DNA of 64,000 nucleotides from Pseudarthrobacter sp. PS3-L1 (GCF_030063285.1 NZ_JASISU010000002.1:682001-746000); one strand, 5' to 3'. Shown: positions 1-10,984, counted from the stretch's first letter. The notes: generated from the sequence alone by a model not told the origin. Program-made: numbers and translations.

Positions 1-86
1 TCGATCATGCGGTTGACTGCGTTTACGCCGCCGCCGCCGATGCCGACGACCTTGATGACGGCCAAGTAATTCTGCGGTGCTGCCAC
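1..86 (-). CDS. ftsZ: Cell division protein FtsZ, N-terminal fragment
   Basis: Only the first 28 codons lie in the window; the gene continues past base 1. The fragment starts with GTG at 84-86 and reads AAPQNYLAVIKVVGIGGGGV, the FtsZ beginning with the start of its glycine-rich nucleotide-binding region. FtsZ is the tubulin-like GTPase that forms the Z-ring at the division site. An AAGGGA-type ribosome binding site at 95-100 supports the start. It is the last dcw gene seen here, 191 bases after ftsQ, a gap large enough for its own promoter. The assignment is firm despite the short length because of motif and gene order. Confidence 0.93.
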   Translation of the reverse strand, partial: MAAPQNYLAVIKVVGIGGGGVNAVNRMI

Positions 87-153
87 GGTACGTGTCCCTT
101 GTTTGTGTCCTGTTGCGAAATCTGGCGTGAGTACTACTTGAGCCTTAGAACCC

Positions 154-174
154 TAACCCTCGACTTGAGGGTTA
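154..174. promoter_or_regulatory. Perfect palindrome between ftsQ and ftsZ
   Basis: TAACCCTC (154-161) and GAGGGTTA (167-174) form 8-base arms around a 5-base centre. On the coding (minus) strand a consensus-like -35 hexamer TTGACA (181-186) lies just upstream, and the palindrome occupies the place where the -10 region would be expected. I see no good -10 at normal spacing, so an activator site (for example for a MerR-type regulator) or an mRNA hairpin are both possible. Function is inferred. Confidence 0.4.
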
Positions 175-277
175 CAGTTATGTCAAGTAACTCTTGTTTT
201 TGACGGTATTTGCTCTGCTGTGTACATGCAATAACCGCCGCCGCGTGTCGTGCGAATCCCTGGTGTTTAAGCCTGTC

Positions 278-1210
278 TCACCGTGTAACTGGGTTCCTGG
301 GAACGCTGACGTCATAAACCTTGATGGGATTTTTCGGATCCATCGGCACTTTGAGAAGCGCCTCCAGCACCTTGGCTTTGAGTTCACGGTCCCCCGCATT
401 GCCCCACACTACAGTTTGACCGTCCACGAGCTTAAGTTCCACGGCATCCACCGACTGGGCCGATGCATTGGAGAGCCTGGCCAGAATATCGGCCGGGAGA
501 GCATCAAGGACAGCTGCAGTGGCCTGGAACAGATCCTGACCGATCGTGCCAGCGCCGCCGTCGATCAGCGGTAGCGCCACGCTGGCCGGATCAGCGGTGC
601 TCCCAAGGGACACGCCTTCCACATCCACCAGCGTGAACTGCTCACCCTGCTTGATGATGGCAACGGGGATCCGTTCCTGGATGTTGACCACCAGTTCCCC
701 CGGCGGTTCGGCATGGGACGTGACAGCCTTGACTTGGACCAGGGGTGAAAGTAGCTCCTGGACCTGATCATTGCCTATCTGGGGCAACGGCGTCCCGTTC
801 AGTGGCCCAAGGGCGTCCTGCACCTGCTCTGGCGTGAGCAGCGAGGTGCCGGTGACACGCACAGTCTTCAGGGCCATCAAGGGTGAGTAAAACGCAGCAG
901 CAACCGCACCACCGCTGAGGAGTACCACCAGAATGAGGCTGATGAGGATGTTCCGGCGGACGCGCTTCCGCTTTGGCTGCGGGAAGGCAACGACGTTTCC
1001 AGCAGGGATGCGGACGGAGTCCCGGGATCCACGTGGTCCTGCACTGGTACCACGCGCAGTCTCGGGAGATAGCGGAGCTGAACGGGAGGCAGAGATCACT
1101 GATTCTGGGGCTCCGCGGCCGGCCTGACCGCCGTTGCTCGGCACCGAAACCCCGGAGCCTACCTTGGAACGGTCAGCCGCCGGGTAACCAGGCTTACGAC
1201 TGCCGGGCAC
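278..1210 (-). CDS. ftsQ: Cell division protein FtsQ
   Basis: 310 residues from a GTG start. A basic, Ser/Pro-rich cytoplasmic region (about 1-86) is followed by one membrane helix (about 87-107), then a POTRA-like segment beginning LKTVRVTGTSLLTPEQV and the FtsQ domain. FtsQ is the bitopic divisome protein that links early and late division proteins, with most of its mass outside the membrane. The start overlaps the murC end by 17 bases, with GGAAG upstream, so translation is probably coupled. Position between murC and ftsZ fits the actinobacterial dcw order. Confidence 0.92.
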   Translation of the reverse strand: MPGSRKPGYPAADRSKVGSGVSVPSNGGQAGRGAPESVISASRSAPLSPETARGTSAGPRGSRDSVRIPAGNVVAFPQPKRKRVRRNILISLILVVLLSGGAVAAAFYSPLMALKTVRVTGTSLLTPEQVQDALGPLNGTPLPQIGNDQVQELLSPLVQVKAVTSHAEPPGELVVNIQERIPVAIIKQGEQFTLVDVEGVSLGSTADPASVALPLIDGGAGTIGQDLFQATAAVLDALPADILARLSNASAQSVDAVELKLVDGQTVVWGNAGDRELKAKVLEALLKVPMDPKNPIKVYDVSVPRNPVTR

Positions 1211-2576
1211 GGAGTTCTTCCACGATCAGCGGCCCGTAGGCCGTCACGTCACCGGCACCAATGGTGAGGATCACGTCACCTGACTGCGCTCCCGCGGCAA
1301 TATCGCGGGCAGCGGTTGCCGTCTCGGCAGGCTGACCACCCTGACCAAGCAAAGCGGTGATGAGCTCACTGGTCACCCCGGGAATGGGATCTTCCCGCGC
1401 CGGATAGATGGCCAGAACCAGCGCCGTGTCCGCAGCATCCAGGGCGGCAGCGAACTCCGCGGCAAATTCGCGAGTCCGGGAGAATAGGTGCGGCTGGAAC
1501 AGCACATGGACCCGGTGACCGTCTGCCACAGATCGGGCCGCAGCCAGCGCCGCGCGCACTTCGGTGGGATGGTGGGCATAATCGTCGTACACCCGGACTC
1601 CCGCAACGCTACCCTTGAGCTCAAAACGCCGGGAAGCGCCAGAAAATCCCGCAAGGGCCGCCACGGCATCCTGCGCGGCTACACCCAGTTCCACGGCGAC
1701 AGCCACGGCAGCGGCAGCGTTCAGTGCGTTGTGCCGGCCCGGTACCTGGAGAACAAGCGGGAATGTCTCATCCCCAACGCTCACTGCCATTCCGTCAGGG
1801 CCACGGTCATGGAGCACGACGTCGGCAGTGGCGGCTGTTCCGTAGAGTACCGTTCTGGTGCCGCCCCCCTCAGCGGTGCGCTGCGCCAGAGCCAGCGCAC
1901 CGGCGTCGTCCGCGCAGGCGATCAGCGCACCGTCGGCTGGAAGAAGTCGGGAGAAATCATCGAAGGATGCGAAGACGGCCTCGGCTGTCCCGTAGTGGTC
2001 CAGATGATCCGCCTCGACATTGGTGACCACGGAGAACTTTGGGCGGTAGTTCAAGAAAGAGCCATCCGACTCATCGGCCTCGGCAACAAAAACAGGAGTC
2101 GATCCGCTGGCTGCGTTGACCCCGAGCGCGGGGACGTTGGCACCGATGGCAAAGGACGGATCCAACCCGACTCCGCGCAGCAATACGGCGATCATTGAAG
2201 TGGTGGTGGATTTCCCGTGTGTGCCTGCCACAGCAACGACGGTATCGGTCCCCATCGCCGCAGCCAGGGCTTCGGAGCGGTGTAGCACCGGAAGCCCAGC
2301 TTTCCGTGCGGCTGCAAGTTCGGGGTTGTCCGCCCGGATGGCAGAGCCCGCAACAACTGTCTCGGCCGTCTCTACATTTTCTGCCGCATATCCAACATGG
2401 ATGCGGGCGCCGGCTGCTGCTAGGTCAGCCATGACAGGAAGGTCTTTGGCATCTGATCCGCTGACGGTCAGGCCACGGGAGACCAGGATCCGTGCGATGG
2501 CGGACATCCCCACACCACCGACTCCGATGAAGTGGATCCGGCCCAAGGCCGACTGATCGTACTGCGGGCTGTTCAT
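1194..2576 (-). CDS. murC: UDP-N-acetylmuramate--L-alanine ligase MurC
   Basis: 460 residues, the usual length. It adds L-Ala to UDP-MurNAc, the first step of the stem peptide, in the cytoplasm. The N-terminal dinucleotide-like motif [12 protein letters not shown] is near residues 14-25. The ATP loop GTHGKSTT is at 118-125. The central Mur-ligase block has [14 protein letters not shown], and the C-terminal block DDYAHHPTE. The ATG overlaps the murG stop as ATGA, typical of coupled translation. No anomalies. Confidence 0.96.
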   Translation of the reverse strand: MNSPQYDQSALGRIHFIGVGGVGMSAIARILVSRGLTVSGSDAKDLPVMADLAAAGARIHVGYAAENVETAETVVAGSAIRADNPELAAARKAGLPVLHRSEALAAAMGTDTVVAVAGTHGKSTTTSMIAVLLRGVGLDPSFAIGANVPALGVNAASGSTPVFVAEADESDGSFLNYRPKFSVVTNVEADHLDHYGTAEAVFASFDDFSRLLPADGALIACADDAGALALAQRTAEGGGTRTVLYGTAATADVVLHDRGPDGMAVSVGDETFPLVLQVPGRHNALNAAAAVAVAVELGVAAQDAVAALAGFSGASRRFELKGSVAGVRVYDDYAHHPTEVRAALAAARSVADGHRVHVLFQPHLFSRTREFAAEFAAALDAADTALVLAIYPAREDPIPGVTSELITALLGQGGQPAETATAARDIAAGAQSGDVILTIGAGDVTAYGPLIVEELRARQS

Positions 2577-3670
2577 GCCGATACCGCTTCCAGGACTAGA
2601 TCAGCCATGCGCTGATCGGCGTTTCTGATGCCAAGGGTGTGCGCTGCTTCGGCCATTGCCCGCCGGGCAGCGGGGCTGGAGAGCAGCGGAAGCAGATGGT
2701 CATTCACCCAGTGCGCTGTGAAGTCAGAATCACTGACCATCAGCGCGCCGCCTGCCGCAACAAGTCCGGCGGCGTTGAGGGATTGTTCACCATTGCCGAT
2801 CGGCAGTGGGACCAATACTGACGGCAGTCCGACGGCAGCTACCTCGCTGACGGTGGCTGCACCGGCCCGGGCCAGAAGGACATCGGCTGCGGCGTAGGCG
2901 AGTTCCATCGCATCAACGTATTCCACCTGATGGTAACCGGGAGCCTGCAGGGGCTCGCCATCGGTTCCGGCAACTGTCTTTCCACGGCCGGTGATGTGCA
3001 GGGTCTGGACACCAGCTGCAGCAAGCGCCGGGAGGCACTGGGCGATGGTCTGGTTGATGCTCTGGGCACCGGAGGAGCCTCCGGTCACGATCAGTGTTGG
3101 CAGCGTCGGATCAAGCCCTAGCAAGGTCCTGGCTTCCGCGCGGCGGCCCTGGACATCGAGGCCCGAGACTTCGCGACGCATGGGCATGCCCACATGAACT
3201 GCGCGACGCAGCGGAGTCCCGGCGAAGGCCACGGCGGTTGTCATGGCCAGCCGTGCACCCACCCTGTTTGCGAGGCCCGGCCGGGCATTGGCTTCATGGA
3301 TCACAATAGGTATCCCCCGTTTTTTTGCGGCGAGGTACATCGGGGTACACACGTAGCCGCCAACGCCGACGAGCACATCGGCTCCGGCCTCGTCCAGGAT
3401 GGCGCCTGCCTGCCGGACAGCAGCTATCAGCCGTCCTGGCAACCGCAGGAGATCAACGGACGGCCGCCGCGGAAAAGGCACCCGATCTATGGTGGCCAGG
3501 TGAAAACCTGCGGCAGGGACGAGGCGCGTCTCCATACCGGACGGCGTCCCGACAGCGACGATCGAGGCATTCGGACGGGCGTCGCGGACCGCCGAAGCGA
3601 TGGCGAGCAGTGGACTGACATGGCCAGCGGTACCGCCGCCGGCCAGGACCACTGACAGAGATGAAGGCAT
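2573..3670 (-). CDS. murG: UDP-GlcNAc:lipid I GlcNAc transferase MurG
   Basis: 365 residues. A peripheral membrane glycosyltransferase that turns lipid I into lipid II on the inner face of the membrane. [10 protein letters not shown] at 11-20 is the N-terminal G-loop. [10 protein letters not shown] is the second G-loop. [21 protein letters not shown] is the UDP-GlcNAc-binding segment with its conserved Glu. It lies 6 bases after ftsW and overlaps murC by 4 bases, so ftsW-murG-murC are one transcriptional unit. Start is ATG at 3668-3670. Confidence 0.96.
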   Translation of the reverse strand: MPSSLSVVLAGGGTAGHVSPLLAIASAVRDARPNASIVAVGTPSGMETRLVPAAGFHLATIDRVPFPRRPSVDLLRLPGRLIAAVRQAGAILDEAGADVLVGVGGYVCTPMYLAAKKRGIPIVIHEANARPGLANRVGARLAMTTAVAFAGTPLRRAVHVGMPMRREVSGLDVQGRRAEARTLLGLDPTLPTLIVTGGSSGAQSINQTIAQCLPALAAAGVQTLHITGRGKTVAGTDGEPLQAPGYHQVEYVDAMELAYAAADVLLARAGAATVSEVAAVGLPSVLVPLPIGNGEQSLNAAGLVAAGGALMVSDSDFTAHWVNDHLLPLLSSPAARRAMAEAAHTLGIRNADQRMADLVLEAVSA

Positions 3671-3676
3671 AGGTTG

Positions 3677-5182
3677 TTACGTGCGCTTTCTGGTGGTGTG
3701 CGTTCCCGGCGTGGCCCTGCTGGACGTCGCCGTCCGCTGGCTCTTACCGGACGTGGCGGGCGCTGTCGGCCGGGTTTGTGTCTTCGTCGATTGAGCTGCA
3801 GCAGAACTCTTGGCAGGCGGCCGGGACTGAGTCTTTGGCTTGGTCCCGGCCTTCACTGTTGTAGCTGTCCTGGCCCTCGATGTTCGCGTGGATTTCATGC
3901 TGGCCCCGAGCTTGGAGAACCGCAGGAGCTTCCGCGGCCGGGCATCAGGGGGCATTTGTTCCCGGGCAAGGGACAGCACCACCCCAATGGCGCAAAGGGA
4001 CATCAGCAGCGCGGACCCGCCGTAGGAGATAAACGGCAGCGGCACGCCAATCACCGGCATCAGGCCTGTGACAACTGACATGTTCACAGTGGCTTGGCCC
4101 AGGAGCCAGACCATGATCGTTCCGGCGAGGACCCGGTGGAAAAGGTCGTCTTGGGCAACGACAACCCGGTAAATTGCTGTCCCAAGGATAGCGAAGAGCA
4201 CCAGGACGACGGCGGTGCCCACCAGGCCCAACTCCTCACCGATGATGGCAAAGATAAAGTCATTGTGGGCTTCCGGGATCCAGCTGTATTTCTGTCTGCT
4301 TTGGCCGAGTCCGACCCCGAACCAGCCACCGGACGCCAGCCCATAAAGGCCGTTGGTCGACTGGTAATCTGCACCAGGTGAATTTTCGCAGGCCTGGCCC
4401 GTCCACCAGGTGGTGATGCGACAGACGCGGTTAGCGTTTGTCGCAGCAAAGAGCGCTGTTGCAACCCCCAGGATTGCTGCAGCTGCAGCGAAGAACGATG
4501 GCCTGACTCCGGCAAAGAACAGCGCTGCTGCTGCGATAAGCATGATGATCATGGCCGTACCCAGGTCGTTGCCGATGAGTACCAGGGCAATGACGAGGAG
4601 GGCAACAGGGGCGACGGGAACCGCAGCATGCTTCCAGTTCGCCAGCAGTTTGCTCTTCATTGCGAGCACGGAAGCCATCCATAGCGTCAGCGCCAGTTTG
4701 GCCGCCTCTGAGGGCTGGAACGTAAAACCGCCGAAATTGATCCAGTTACGGTTGCCATTGATGTTGTCACCAACCAACTGAACCAGGATGAGGAGCACCA
4801 GGACTATCCCGAGCGCGGGCCACGCAAGGCGCTTGAGCCAGACCACATTGATCCTTGACAGGATGAACATGCCAGCAAAACCCAAGACGGCGAACATCCC
4901 CTGCTTCAGGGCATCACCGTAGGGCGATTTCTCCGCTGCAATGGACTCCACGCTGGACGCTGACAGGACCATAAGGATGCCAATGGCCGTCAAAGCGAGG
5001 GTGGCGCCCAGAATAAGGTAGTACGTCGATCCGTTCTTGGACCGCCCGTTACCCTCTAGCGCACCCCAGAATGCCCCGAACCATACTCGCGGCCGGAGGC
5101 TTACCCGCACGCGCGATGAGGCATTTTTTTCATTTTGGGGTTTTTGCCGTTGGGGTGGGCGGTGCGTTGGAGTGCTCACCAT
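3677..5182 (-). CDS. ftsW: SEDS glycosyltransferase FtsW
   Basis: 501 residues with a long chain of hydrophobic helices of the SEDS fold (about residues 50-420). FtsW polymerises lipid II at the septum together with its partner FtsI. Conserved SEDS pieces include GLYGLASGGWFGVGLGQS, PEAHNDFIFAIIGEELG and a PFISYGGSALL segment near the end of the core. Both ends are extended: about 45 basic N-terminal residues and a C-terminal tail of about 70 residues rich in Ala, Thr, Lys and Arg, probably cytoplasmic. The murD stop lies 2 bases upstream of the ATG. Actinobacterial FtsW proteins often carry such tails. Confidence 0.94.
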   Translation of the reverse strand: MVSTPTHRPPQRQKPQNEKNASSRVRVSLRPRVWFGAFWGALEGNGRSKNGSTYYLILGATLALTAIGILMVLSASSVESIAAEKSPYGDALKQGMFAVLGFAGMFILSRINVVWLKRLAWPALGIVLVLLILVQLVGDNINGNRNWINFGGFTFQPSEAAKLALTLWMASVLAMKSKLLANWKHAAVPVAPVALLVIALVLIGNDLGTAMIIMLIAAAALFFAGVRPSFFAAAAAILGVATALFAATNANRVCRITTWWTGQACENSPGADYQSTNGLYGLASGGWFGVGLGQSRQKYSWIPEAHNDFIFAIIGEELGLVGTAVVLVLFAILGTAIYRVVVAQDDLFHRVLAGTIMVWLLGQATVNMSVVTGLMPVIGVPLPFISYGGSALLMSLCAIGVVLSLAREQMPPDARPRKLLRFSKLGASMKSTRTSRARTATTVKAGTKPKTQSRPPAKSSAAAQSTKTQTRPTAPATSGKSQRTATSSRATPGTHTTRKRT

Positions 5183-5184
5183 GA

Positions 5185-6759
5185 CTACTCCTCGCCGGTG
5201 GTTGCCTGCCCCTCCACCAGCTCACGGACAGCATCGATGAATGCGGTGCCACGGTGAGCGTAGGAAGAGAACTGATCCATGGATGCTGCTGCCGGAGCCA
5301 GAAGTACGGTGTCCCCCGGCCCAGCGATTCGTGCGGCTGCTGCAACTGCGTGGGACATCAGCGCTTCCCCTGATTCCGGAGCTGGCGCTGCAACTGATCC
5401 GCCGGTTCCGGCAGTCTCCATAGTTTCAGTGTGACCCGCGGATGCAGCCAGCACGGGGACATCTGGGGCGTGTCGCTGGAGTGCAGCCTGCAGGGTAGTG
5501 GTGTCGGTGCCAATCAGCACGACGCCTTTGAGTCGGGCAGAATGCTCCTGGACCAACTGGTCATAGCTGACTCCCTTGGAGAGCCCACCGGCAATCCAAA
5601 CCACACTCCCAAAAGAAGCCAGCGCAGCTGCGGCGGCATGTGGGTTGGTGGCCTTGGAGTCATTGATCCACAGGACATCGTTGGCCCTTGCGACAGCCTG
5701 GATCCTATGTTCTCCGGGGTGGTAGCTACGAATTCCGTCACGCACAGCAGTTTCCTTGACGCCATATGCCCTGACCAGGGCGGCCGCCGCCAAGGCGTTC
5801 GCCACCATGTGTCTGGGTGCCATGCGGCCCAGGTCCGTCAACGCGGCAAGCTCTACTGCGCTGTCACGTCGCTCGGCAATAAAGGCCCTGTCCACCAGGA
5901 GCCCTTCCACGACGCCCACCATGCTCACAGCAGGAACGTTGGTGGTGAAGGCCACGGCCCTGCATCCTTCAACCACATCGGCCTCCTCCACCATCCGTTC
6001 GGTTTCGGCCTGTTCAGCATTGTAGATGCAGGCGGTCCGGGTGTTGCTGTAGATCTTTGCTTTGGCCGCGAGATAGGCATCGTATGAGCCATGCCAGTCA
6101 ACGTGGTCCTGGGCAACATTCAGGCAGACACTGGCCTCGGGCGACAGGGAATGTGACCAATGAAGCTGGAAGCTGGAAAGTTCAACGGCGAAGGCATCGT
6201 ACTCAACAGGATCACGCAGGGCGTCAAGGATGGGTGTCCCTACATTGCCGACAGCGATGGCCTTGAGCCCCGCCGCCTGCAACATCGATTCGACCAGGCC
6301 AACAGTGGTGGTCTTTCCATTGGTGCCGGTAATGGTCAGCCAATCGGCTGTCTTTCGGCCAGCCCGGACCCGGAGCCGCCACGCTAGTTCCACATCTCCC
6401 CACACGGGGATGCCGCGACGGGCAGCATCAGCCAGCAGTGGCTGGTCCGGACGCCACCCGGGAGACGTGACAACAAGGTCCGGAACCGTCCCGTCCACCA
6501 ATGGAACCGACTCGATGTGCTCGGCCCCTAGGGGGACGGCGCGGGCGCCAACGATCATCAAGGTATCGGCCTGAGCCCGGGATCTGTCGGTGGTGGATGA
6601 ATCCACCACCACGACGTCAGCCCCAAGTTCAATCAGAGTGTCAGCGGCAGCAAAGCCGGAAAGGCCCAGTCCTGTCACAACAACTTTCAGCCCGGCCCAG
6701 TCGGCATCCCAGCTGACAAGTCCATCAAGTCGTCCGGAGCTCACAGCAGGACCACCCAT
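5185..6759 (-). CDS. murD: UDP-MurNAc-L-Ala--D-glutamate ligase MurD
   Basis: 524 residues, slightly longer than many MurD proteins because of inserts near the C-terminus. It adds D-Glu to UDP-MurNAc-L-Ala. [15 protein letters not shown] marks the N-terminal substrate domain. GTNGKTTT at 145-152 is the ATP loop. [12 protein letters not shown] and [17 protein letters not shown] are Mur-ligase signatures. The ATG at 6757-6759 lies inside the mraY end (19-base overlap), implying coupled translation within the dcw operon. Confidence 0.95.
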   Translation of the reverse strand: MGGPAVSSGRLDGLVSWDADWAGLKVVVTGLGLSGFAAADTLIELGADVVVVDSSTTDRSRAQADTLMIVGARAVPLGAEHIESVPLVDGTVPDLVVTSPGWRPDQPLLADAARRGIPVWGDVELAWRLRVRAGRKTADWLTITGTNGKTTTVGLVESMLQAAGLKAIAVGNVGTPILDALRDPVEYDAFAVELSSFQLHWSHSLSPEASVCLNVAQDHVDWHGSYDAYLAAKAKIYSNTRTACIYNAEQAETERMVEEADVVEGCRAVAFTTNVPAVSMVGVVEGLLVDRAFIAERRDSAVELAALTDLGRMAPRHMVANALAAAALVRAYGVKETAVRDGIRSYHPGEHRIQAVARANDVLWINDSKATNPHAAAAALASFGSVVWIAGGLSKGVSYDQLVQEHSARLKGVVLIGTDTTTLQAALQRHAPDVPVLAASAGHTETMETAGTGGSVAAPAPESGEALMSHAVAAAARIAGPGDTVLLAPAAASMDQFSSYAHRGTAFIDAVRELVEGQATTGEE

Positions 6760-7850
6760 TCAGCGTAGAAGATCCCCAGCCCCGCCGCCACGAAAAGTCC
6801 GCCAAGAATCCAGAACCGGACTACCACAGTAACTTCTTGCCAACCCTTGAGTTCGAAGTGGTGCTGAAGGGGAGCCATTTTAAAGAACCGCTTGCCACCG
6901 GTGGCTTTGAAGTATCCCACCTGGATAATGACGGACAACGTGATGATGACAAAAAGGCCACCAATGATCCCCAGCAGCAGTTCAGTGCGGGAGAGGATGG
7001 CAAAACCGGCAACGGCTCCACCAATTGCGAGGGATCCGGTGTCCCCCATGAAGATCTTTGCGGGAGAGGTGTTCCACCAGAGGAATCCGACAAGGGCGGC
7101 ACTGATGATAGCCGCGAGCAGTGCAAGGTCCATCGGATCCCTGACCGTGTAGCATCCACTGCCGGCTTCCTTGGCGGAACCACAGGCCTGGTTGCTCTGC
7201 CAGATTCCCATCAGCGTATAGGCACCGAAGACCATAATGGCGGCTCCGGCTGCTAGGCCGTCAAGACCATCCGTGAGGTTGACGCCATTGGTGGCTGCTG
7301 TCACGATCAGATTTGACCACAGAACAAAGAGAATCGCCCCAAGGACTGTTCCGCCAAAGGCCAGATCAAGCCATGGAATATCCCGTACTAGGGAAATCTG
7401 GGTCGACGCTGGAGTGATTCCGGCGCTGTTGGGGAAATTTAGCGCCATGATGGCGAAGATGATCCCCACCGCGGCCTGGAGGATCAGCTTGGCCTTGGCG
7501 TTGAGACCCAGGCTTCGCTGGCGAGAGATCTTGATGAAGTCATCCAGGAAACCGACCAGCCCCATACCTACCATCAGGAAAAGCAGGATCAGGCTCGAGG
7601 CCGACGGCCCGGCCGAGTCCGGGTTCAGGAGCCACATGACCAGGTGCGTCAAGCCGTAGCTGGCCACAACCGTCCCCACCACCACCGTGCCGCCCATCGT
7701 GGGCGTTCCTCGCTTGGTGTGGTGCGAGGTGGGTCCGTCGTCGCGAATGAACTGCCCGTAGCGTTTTCTTACCAAGAGACGGATGAACAGTGGCGTGCCC
7801 ACCAACGCAAGGATGAGGGCCAATCCGGCACCAATCAGAAGTGCAATCAC
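6741..7850 (-). CDS. mraY: Phospho-MurNAc-pentapeptide transferase MraY
   Basis: 369 residues, polytopic (about ten helices). It transfers phospho-MurNAc-pentapeptide to undecaprenyl phosphate, making lipid I. Diagnostic motifs are [17 protein letters not shown] near residue 40, [12 protein letters not shown] in the middle and [12 protein letters not shown], which carry the conserved acidic residues of the Mg-dependent site. Start is GTG at 7848-7850, overlapping the murF stop as GTGA. Length and motifs are typical. Confidence 0.96.
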   Translation of the reverse strand: MIALLIGAGLALILALVGTPLFIRLLVRKRYGQFIRDDGPTSHHTKRGTPTMGGTVVVGTVVASYGLTHLVMWLLNPDSAGPSASSLILLFLMVGMGLVGFLDDFIKISRQRSLGLNAKAKLILQAAVGIIFAIMALNFPNSAGITPASTQISLVRDIPWLDLAFGGTVLGAILFVLWSNLIVTAATNGVNLTDGLDGLAAGAAIMVFGAYTLMGIWQSNQACGSAKEAGSGCYTVRDPMDLALLAAIISAALVGFLWWNTSPAKIFMGDTGSLAIGGAVAGFAILSRTELLLGIIGGLFVIITLSVIIQVGYFKATGGKRFFKMAPLQHHFELKGWQEVTVVVRFWILGGLFVAAGLGIFYAEWVVLL

Positions 7851-9337
7851 AGCTGGGCGCTCCCGTCATTTTCAGTGTGGATGGGTAAGAGGGCTGCTAT
7901 CCGGTCGCCGAGCAGGCGCAGGCCCACGCTGTTGGATGATTTGAACAACACAAGGTCTCCAGCCACGAGTTCCCGAGCAAGGATCTCCTGGGCTTCGTCC
8001 ATGGTCTCAGCAAAAATGCATTCATCGCCCCAGGAACCCTCCTGGACGGCGGAAACGTAGAGTGAGCGGGCCGCCTTGCCCACCACCAGGAGTCGCGAAA
8101 TATTGAGTCGCACTACTTGCGTGCCCACCGCGGTGTGCTCCCTGATGGAGTCTTCACCCAGTTCAAGCATGGCACCCAGGACGGCCCATGTGCGTCGACC
8201 GCGGCCCAGGTCCGCAAGGGTTCGCAACGCGGCCCGCATTGATTCCGGATTTGCGTTGTAGGCATCGTTGATGATTGTCACGCCATCGGCACGTTCAGTG
8301 CGTTCCATCCGCCATCGGCTGGCCGGACCCTGGCTGCTCAACGAGCTCGCAATCTCTGCTGCTGGGATCCCCACAGCGAAGGCAGCAGCGGCGGCAGCCA
8401 GCAAATTTGTGACGTGGTGCCGACCAATCAGCTGGCTGGCCACCGGATACGTTTCGCTGTCCGCGGGGAAGACAAGATCAAAACGCGGCGTTCCGTCGGG
8501 GGCAGTGTCTACCGAGAGCGCCTGCACCAGGCGCTGGTCGCCGGTAGGCCCGCCGTCGGCCGCTGGACTGTTCTCGGCGCTGAAAGCAAGCACGCGCGCA
8601 CCGGTGCGCGAAGCCATGGCCCACACCTGCTGGTCATCACGGTTCAGGATGGCCGTCCCGGCAGTAGAGAGGGATTCCACCAGCTCACCCTTGGCAACAG
8701 CGATGTTCTGCACACCGCCAAATTCTCCGGCGTGGGCGGATCCCACACAGAGGACCACACCAATGTCGGGTTGGACCATTTCACCGAGGTACCGGATGTG
8801 GCCGATCCCGGTTGCGCCCATTTCGATGACCAGAAACTGCGTATCGTTGTCCGCCCGGAAAATAGTCAGTGGAACGCCCACCTCGCCATTGTAGGAACCC
8901 TGCGGGGCCACGGTGGACCCGGTAGCAGAAAGAATTCCAGCCAGCAGATCCTTGGTGGTGGTTTTTCCCGCTGAACCGGTGATCCCGATAACCGTGAAGT
9001 CAAGCCCTGCGGCACCACGGTGGACACGGATCCGGCGCACCGCTTCCGCCGCGAGTGCACCCATAGCGAGCACGGCATCGGTGACCACCACACAGGGGAC
9101 GGTAACACCGTCGATCGGGTCAACGTCGTGCTCCACAATCGCCAACGTTGCACCAGCTACAAGGGCTTGGCCTAGGAAAGCGTGACCGTCAGCGTGTTCG
9201 CCGTTTTTGGCCACGTACAGCGCCCCCGGAGTAACGTCCCGTGAATCCGTCGTCACAGATTCGGGGACAATCCCCGGGTCTGCCTGTAGGCGGCCATCAG
9301 TAATGTCGGCAATCTCAGCCGCAGTAAATGCAATCAT
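7847..9337 (-). CDS. murF: UDP-MurNAc-tripeptide--D-alanyl-D-alanine ligase MurF
   Basis: 496 residues. It adds the D-Ala-D-Ala dipeptide to complete the pentapeptide precursor. [12 protein letters not shown] has the ATP loop at 121-128. An N-terminal [20 protein letters not shown] segment is shared with Mur[21 protein letters not shown] is the C-terminal Mur-ligase signature with the carbamylated-lysine and metal region upstream. ATG start; the murE stop lies 6 bases upstream. No ddl gene is seen in this cluster, so D-Ala-D-Ala ligase must be elsewhere. Confidence 0.95.
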   Translation of the reverse strand: MIAFTAAEIADITDGRLQADPGIVPESVTTDSRDVTPGALYVAKNGEHADGHAFLGQALVAGATLAIVEHDVDPIDGVTVPCVVVTDAVLAMGALAAEAVRRIRVHRGAAGLDFTVIGITGSAGKTTTKDLLAGILSATGSTVAPQGSYNGEVGVPLTIFRADNDTQFLVIEMGATGIGHIRYLGEMVQPDIGVVLCVGSAHAGEFGGVQNIAVAKGELVESLSTAGTAILNRDDQQVWAMASRTGARVLAFSAENSPAADGGPTGDQRLVQALSVDTAPDGTPRFDLVFPADSETYPVASQLIGRHHVTNLLAAAAAAFAVGIPAAEIASSLSSQGPASRWRMERTERADGVTIINDAYNANPESMRAALRTLADLGRGRRTWAVLGAMLELGEDSIREHTAVGTQVVRLNISRLLVVGKAARSLYVSAVQEGSWGDECIFAETMDEAQEILARELVAGDLVLFKSSNSVGLRLLGDRIAALLPIHTENDGSAQL

Positions 9338-9343
9338 CTCGGT

Positions 9344-10984
9344 CTAGGACTCTATCCGGTGGTTTTGGAGAACGGTGAATCCCCTGGCTGTCAAGGCCGT
9401 ACGGAGCTCCACCCGATCATCAAGGGCAATATTGACGCCCTTGACCTCTTGCCAGACCTCATGGCCGCGTCCGGCAACAAGGATCGTGTCAGACTCGGTG
9501 GCGTGTTGTACTGCTTCGCTGATGGCCAGCTCACGGGGGAAGATTTCTTCAATACGAGCGGAAAGATGCTGGTCCATTTTGGCTTTCCTCGCCCCTGCCA
9601 GAACGTCTGCCCTGATCAGAGCGGCATCTTCGTCATGGGGATCGTCATCGGTGATGATCACCAGGTCTGCTAGTGACGCAGCAATTGCGCCCATCTCGGG
9701 ACGCTTCCCCTGGTCACGCTGGCCGGTGGCACCAAACACGACTATCACCCGAGATCCCGGTTCGTCGGAGCGAACGGCTTTCAGCGCGCGCGCCAGTGCA
9801 TCTGGATTGTGCGCAAAGTCGACGACAGCGGCAGGTGACGTGCTGATCAGTTCCATGCGCCCCGGAACTCCGACAGACAGGGGATCAGAGGCCTCCAGAG
9901 CCTTCTGAAGGTCATCTGCGTCCACCCCGGCGGCCAAAACCATGACAACCGCCAGTGCTGCGTTAGAGACGTTGAAGCTACCGGGCAGTCCGGTGTACAC
10001 CTCAATCCGGACATCATGGGGCCCGCTCAGCACGAAGCTGCTGCCAAGGCCACGGGGCCTGACATCTGTGACATTCCACTGCGCATTGTGGTCCCCGCCA
10101 TCTGTGCACAGCGTCATGACAGGAATCTCCGACTGCTGGGCGAGCCTCCTCCCCCAGGGATCGTCCACCGTAACAACGGCGACGCGCGCGTGTTCTGGAG
10201 TGAAAAGCGTTGCCTTGGTGTCAAAGTACTCGTCCATGCTGCCATGCAGGTCAAGGTGGTCCTGCGTGAGGTTAGTGAAGCCTGCAACATCGAAAACGAC
10301 ACCATCAACACGGTGGAACGTAAGTGCATGCGACGAGACTTCCATCGCTGCGGTATCCAGGTTTCGCTCCCTCATGAGCGCCAAGAGGGCGTGAATATCA
10401 GTGGATTCAGGTGTGGTCAACAGGCTGGGGATCGAGGCACCACCAGCGAGGATCTCGATGGTCCCGATCAGGCCTGCACTGCGCTGGAGCGAACGCTGTA
10501 TCGCATTGAGGAAGTATGTTGTGGTGGTTTTTCCGTTGGTTCCCGTCACGCCAAAAAGCGAAGGGGCCGGCCCTGGCATCGATGTTCCATAAACTTTCGC
10601 GGCAAGGTTGCCCACCGACTCACGTGGCTCAGTGGTGACGACCAGGGGGATGCCCAGCGAAGCCTGACTATCCAGGGCATCGGCACCAGCCTGGTCCGTC
10701 AGAACGGCCGCAGCTCCCGCAGCCACCGCCTGTTGAACGAAATCGATTCCGTGCCTGCCAGCGCCGGGCAGTGCGACATACAGGTCACCGGGAAGGATCG
10801 TTCGCGAGTCGATGCTGATTCCGGTGATCAGCGTCGCTTCAGCATCCACAATGGCCGGAGTTGGCAGGACCCCTGCCAAGGTACCCAACTGCACGGGTGC
10901 GACCATGCTTGGCCGGAACGGCGATTGACGACCTGCCGTAGAGGGCTGTCCTGCTCCGGCGTCAGGACTGGTGGACTCAGACAA
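9344..10984 (-). CDS. murE: UDP-MurNAc-tripeptide synthetase MurE, probably L-lysine type
   Basis: 546 residues from a TTG start (10982-10984), chosen because GGAGAA lies five bases upstream. MurE adds the third residue of the stem peptide. GTNGKTTTT at 148-156 is the ATP loop. FTNLTQDHLDLHGS and VDFAHNPDAL are Mur signatures. The motif that contacts the third-residue side chain, DNPR in meso-diaminopimelate enzymes, reads DDPH here (447-450). Loss of that arginine argues for L-lysine rather than mDAP, as expected in Arthrobacter-type walls. The first 30 or so residues are low complexity. Confidence 0.93.
   Translation of the reverse strand: MSESTSPDAGAGQPSTAGRQSPFRPSMVAPVQLGTLAGVLPTPAIVDAEATLITGISIDSRTILPGDLYVALPGAGRHGIDFVQQAVAAGAAAVLTDQAGADALDSQASLGIPLVVTTEPRESVGNLAAKVYGTSMPGPAPSLFGVTGTNGKTTTTYFLNAIQRSLQRSAGLIGTIEILAGGASIPSLLTTPESTDIHALLALMRERNLDTAAMEVSSHALTFHRVDGVVFDVAGFTNLTQDHLDLHGSMDEYFDTKATLFTPEHARVAVVTVDDPWGRRLAQQSEIPVMTLCTDGGDHNAQWNVTDVRPRGLGSSFVLSGPHDVRIEVYTGLPGSFNVSNAALAVVMVLAAGVDADDLQKALEASDPLSVGVPGRMELISTSPAAVVDFAHNPDALARALKAVRSDEPGSRVIVVFGATGQRDQGKRPEMGAIAASLADLVIITDDDPHDEDAALIRADVLAGARKAKMDQHLSARIEEIFPRELAISEAVQHATESDTILVAGRGHEVWQEVKGVNIALDDRVELRTALTARGFTVLQNHRIES

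Noticed and set aside
181-186. Ordinary sigma-70-type promoter for ftsZ at TTGACA
   Set aside because: No acceptable -10 hexamer lies 16-19 bases downstream; the palindrome occupies the place, so only an activator-dependent promoter is proposed.
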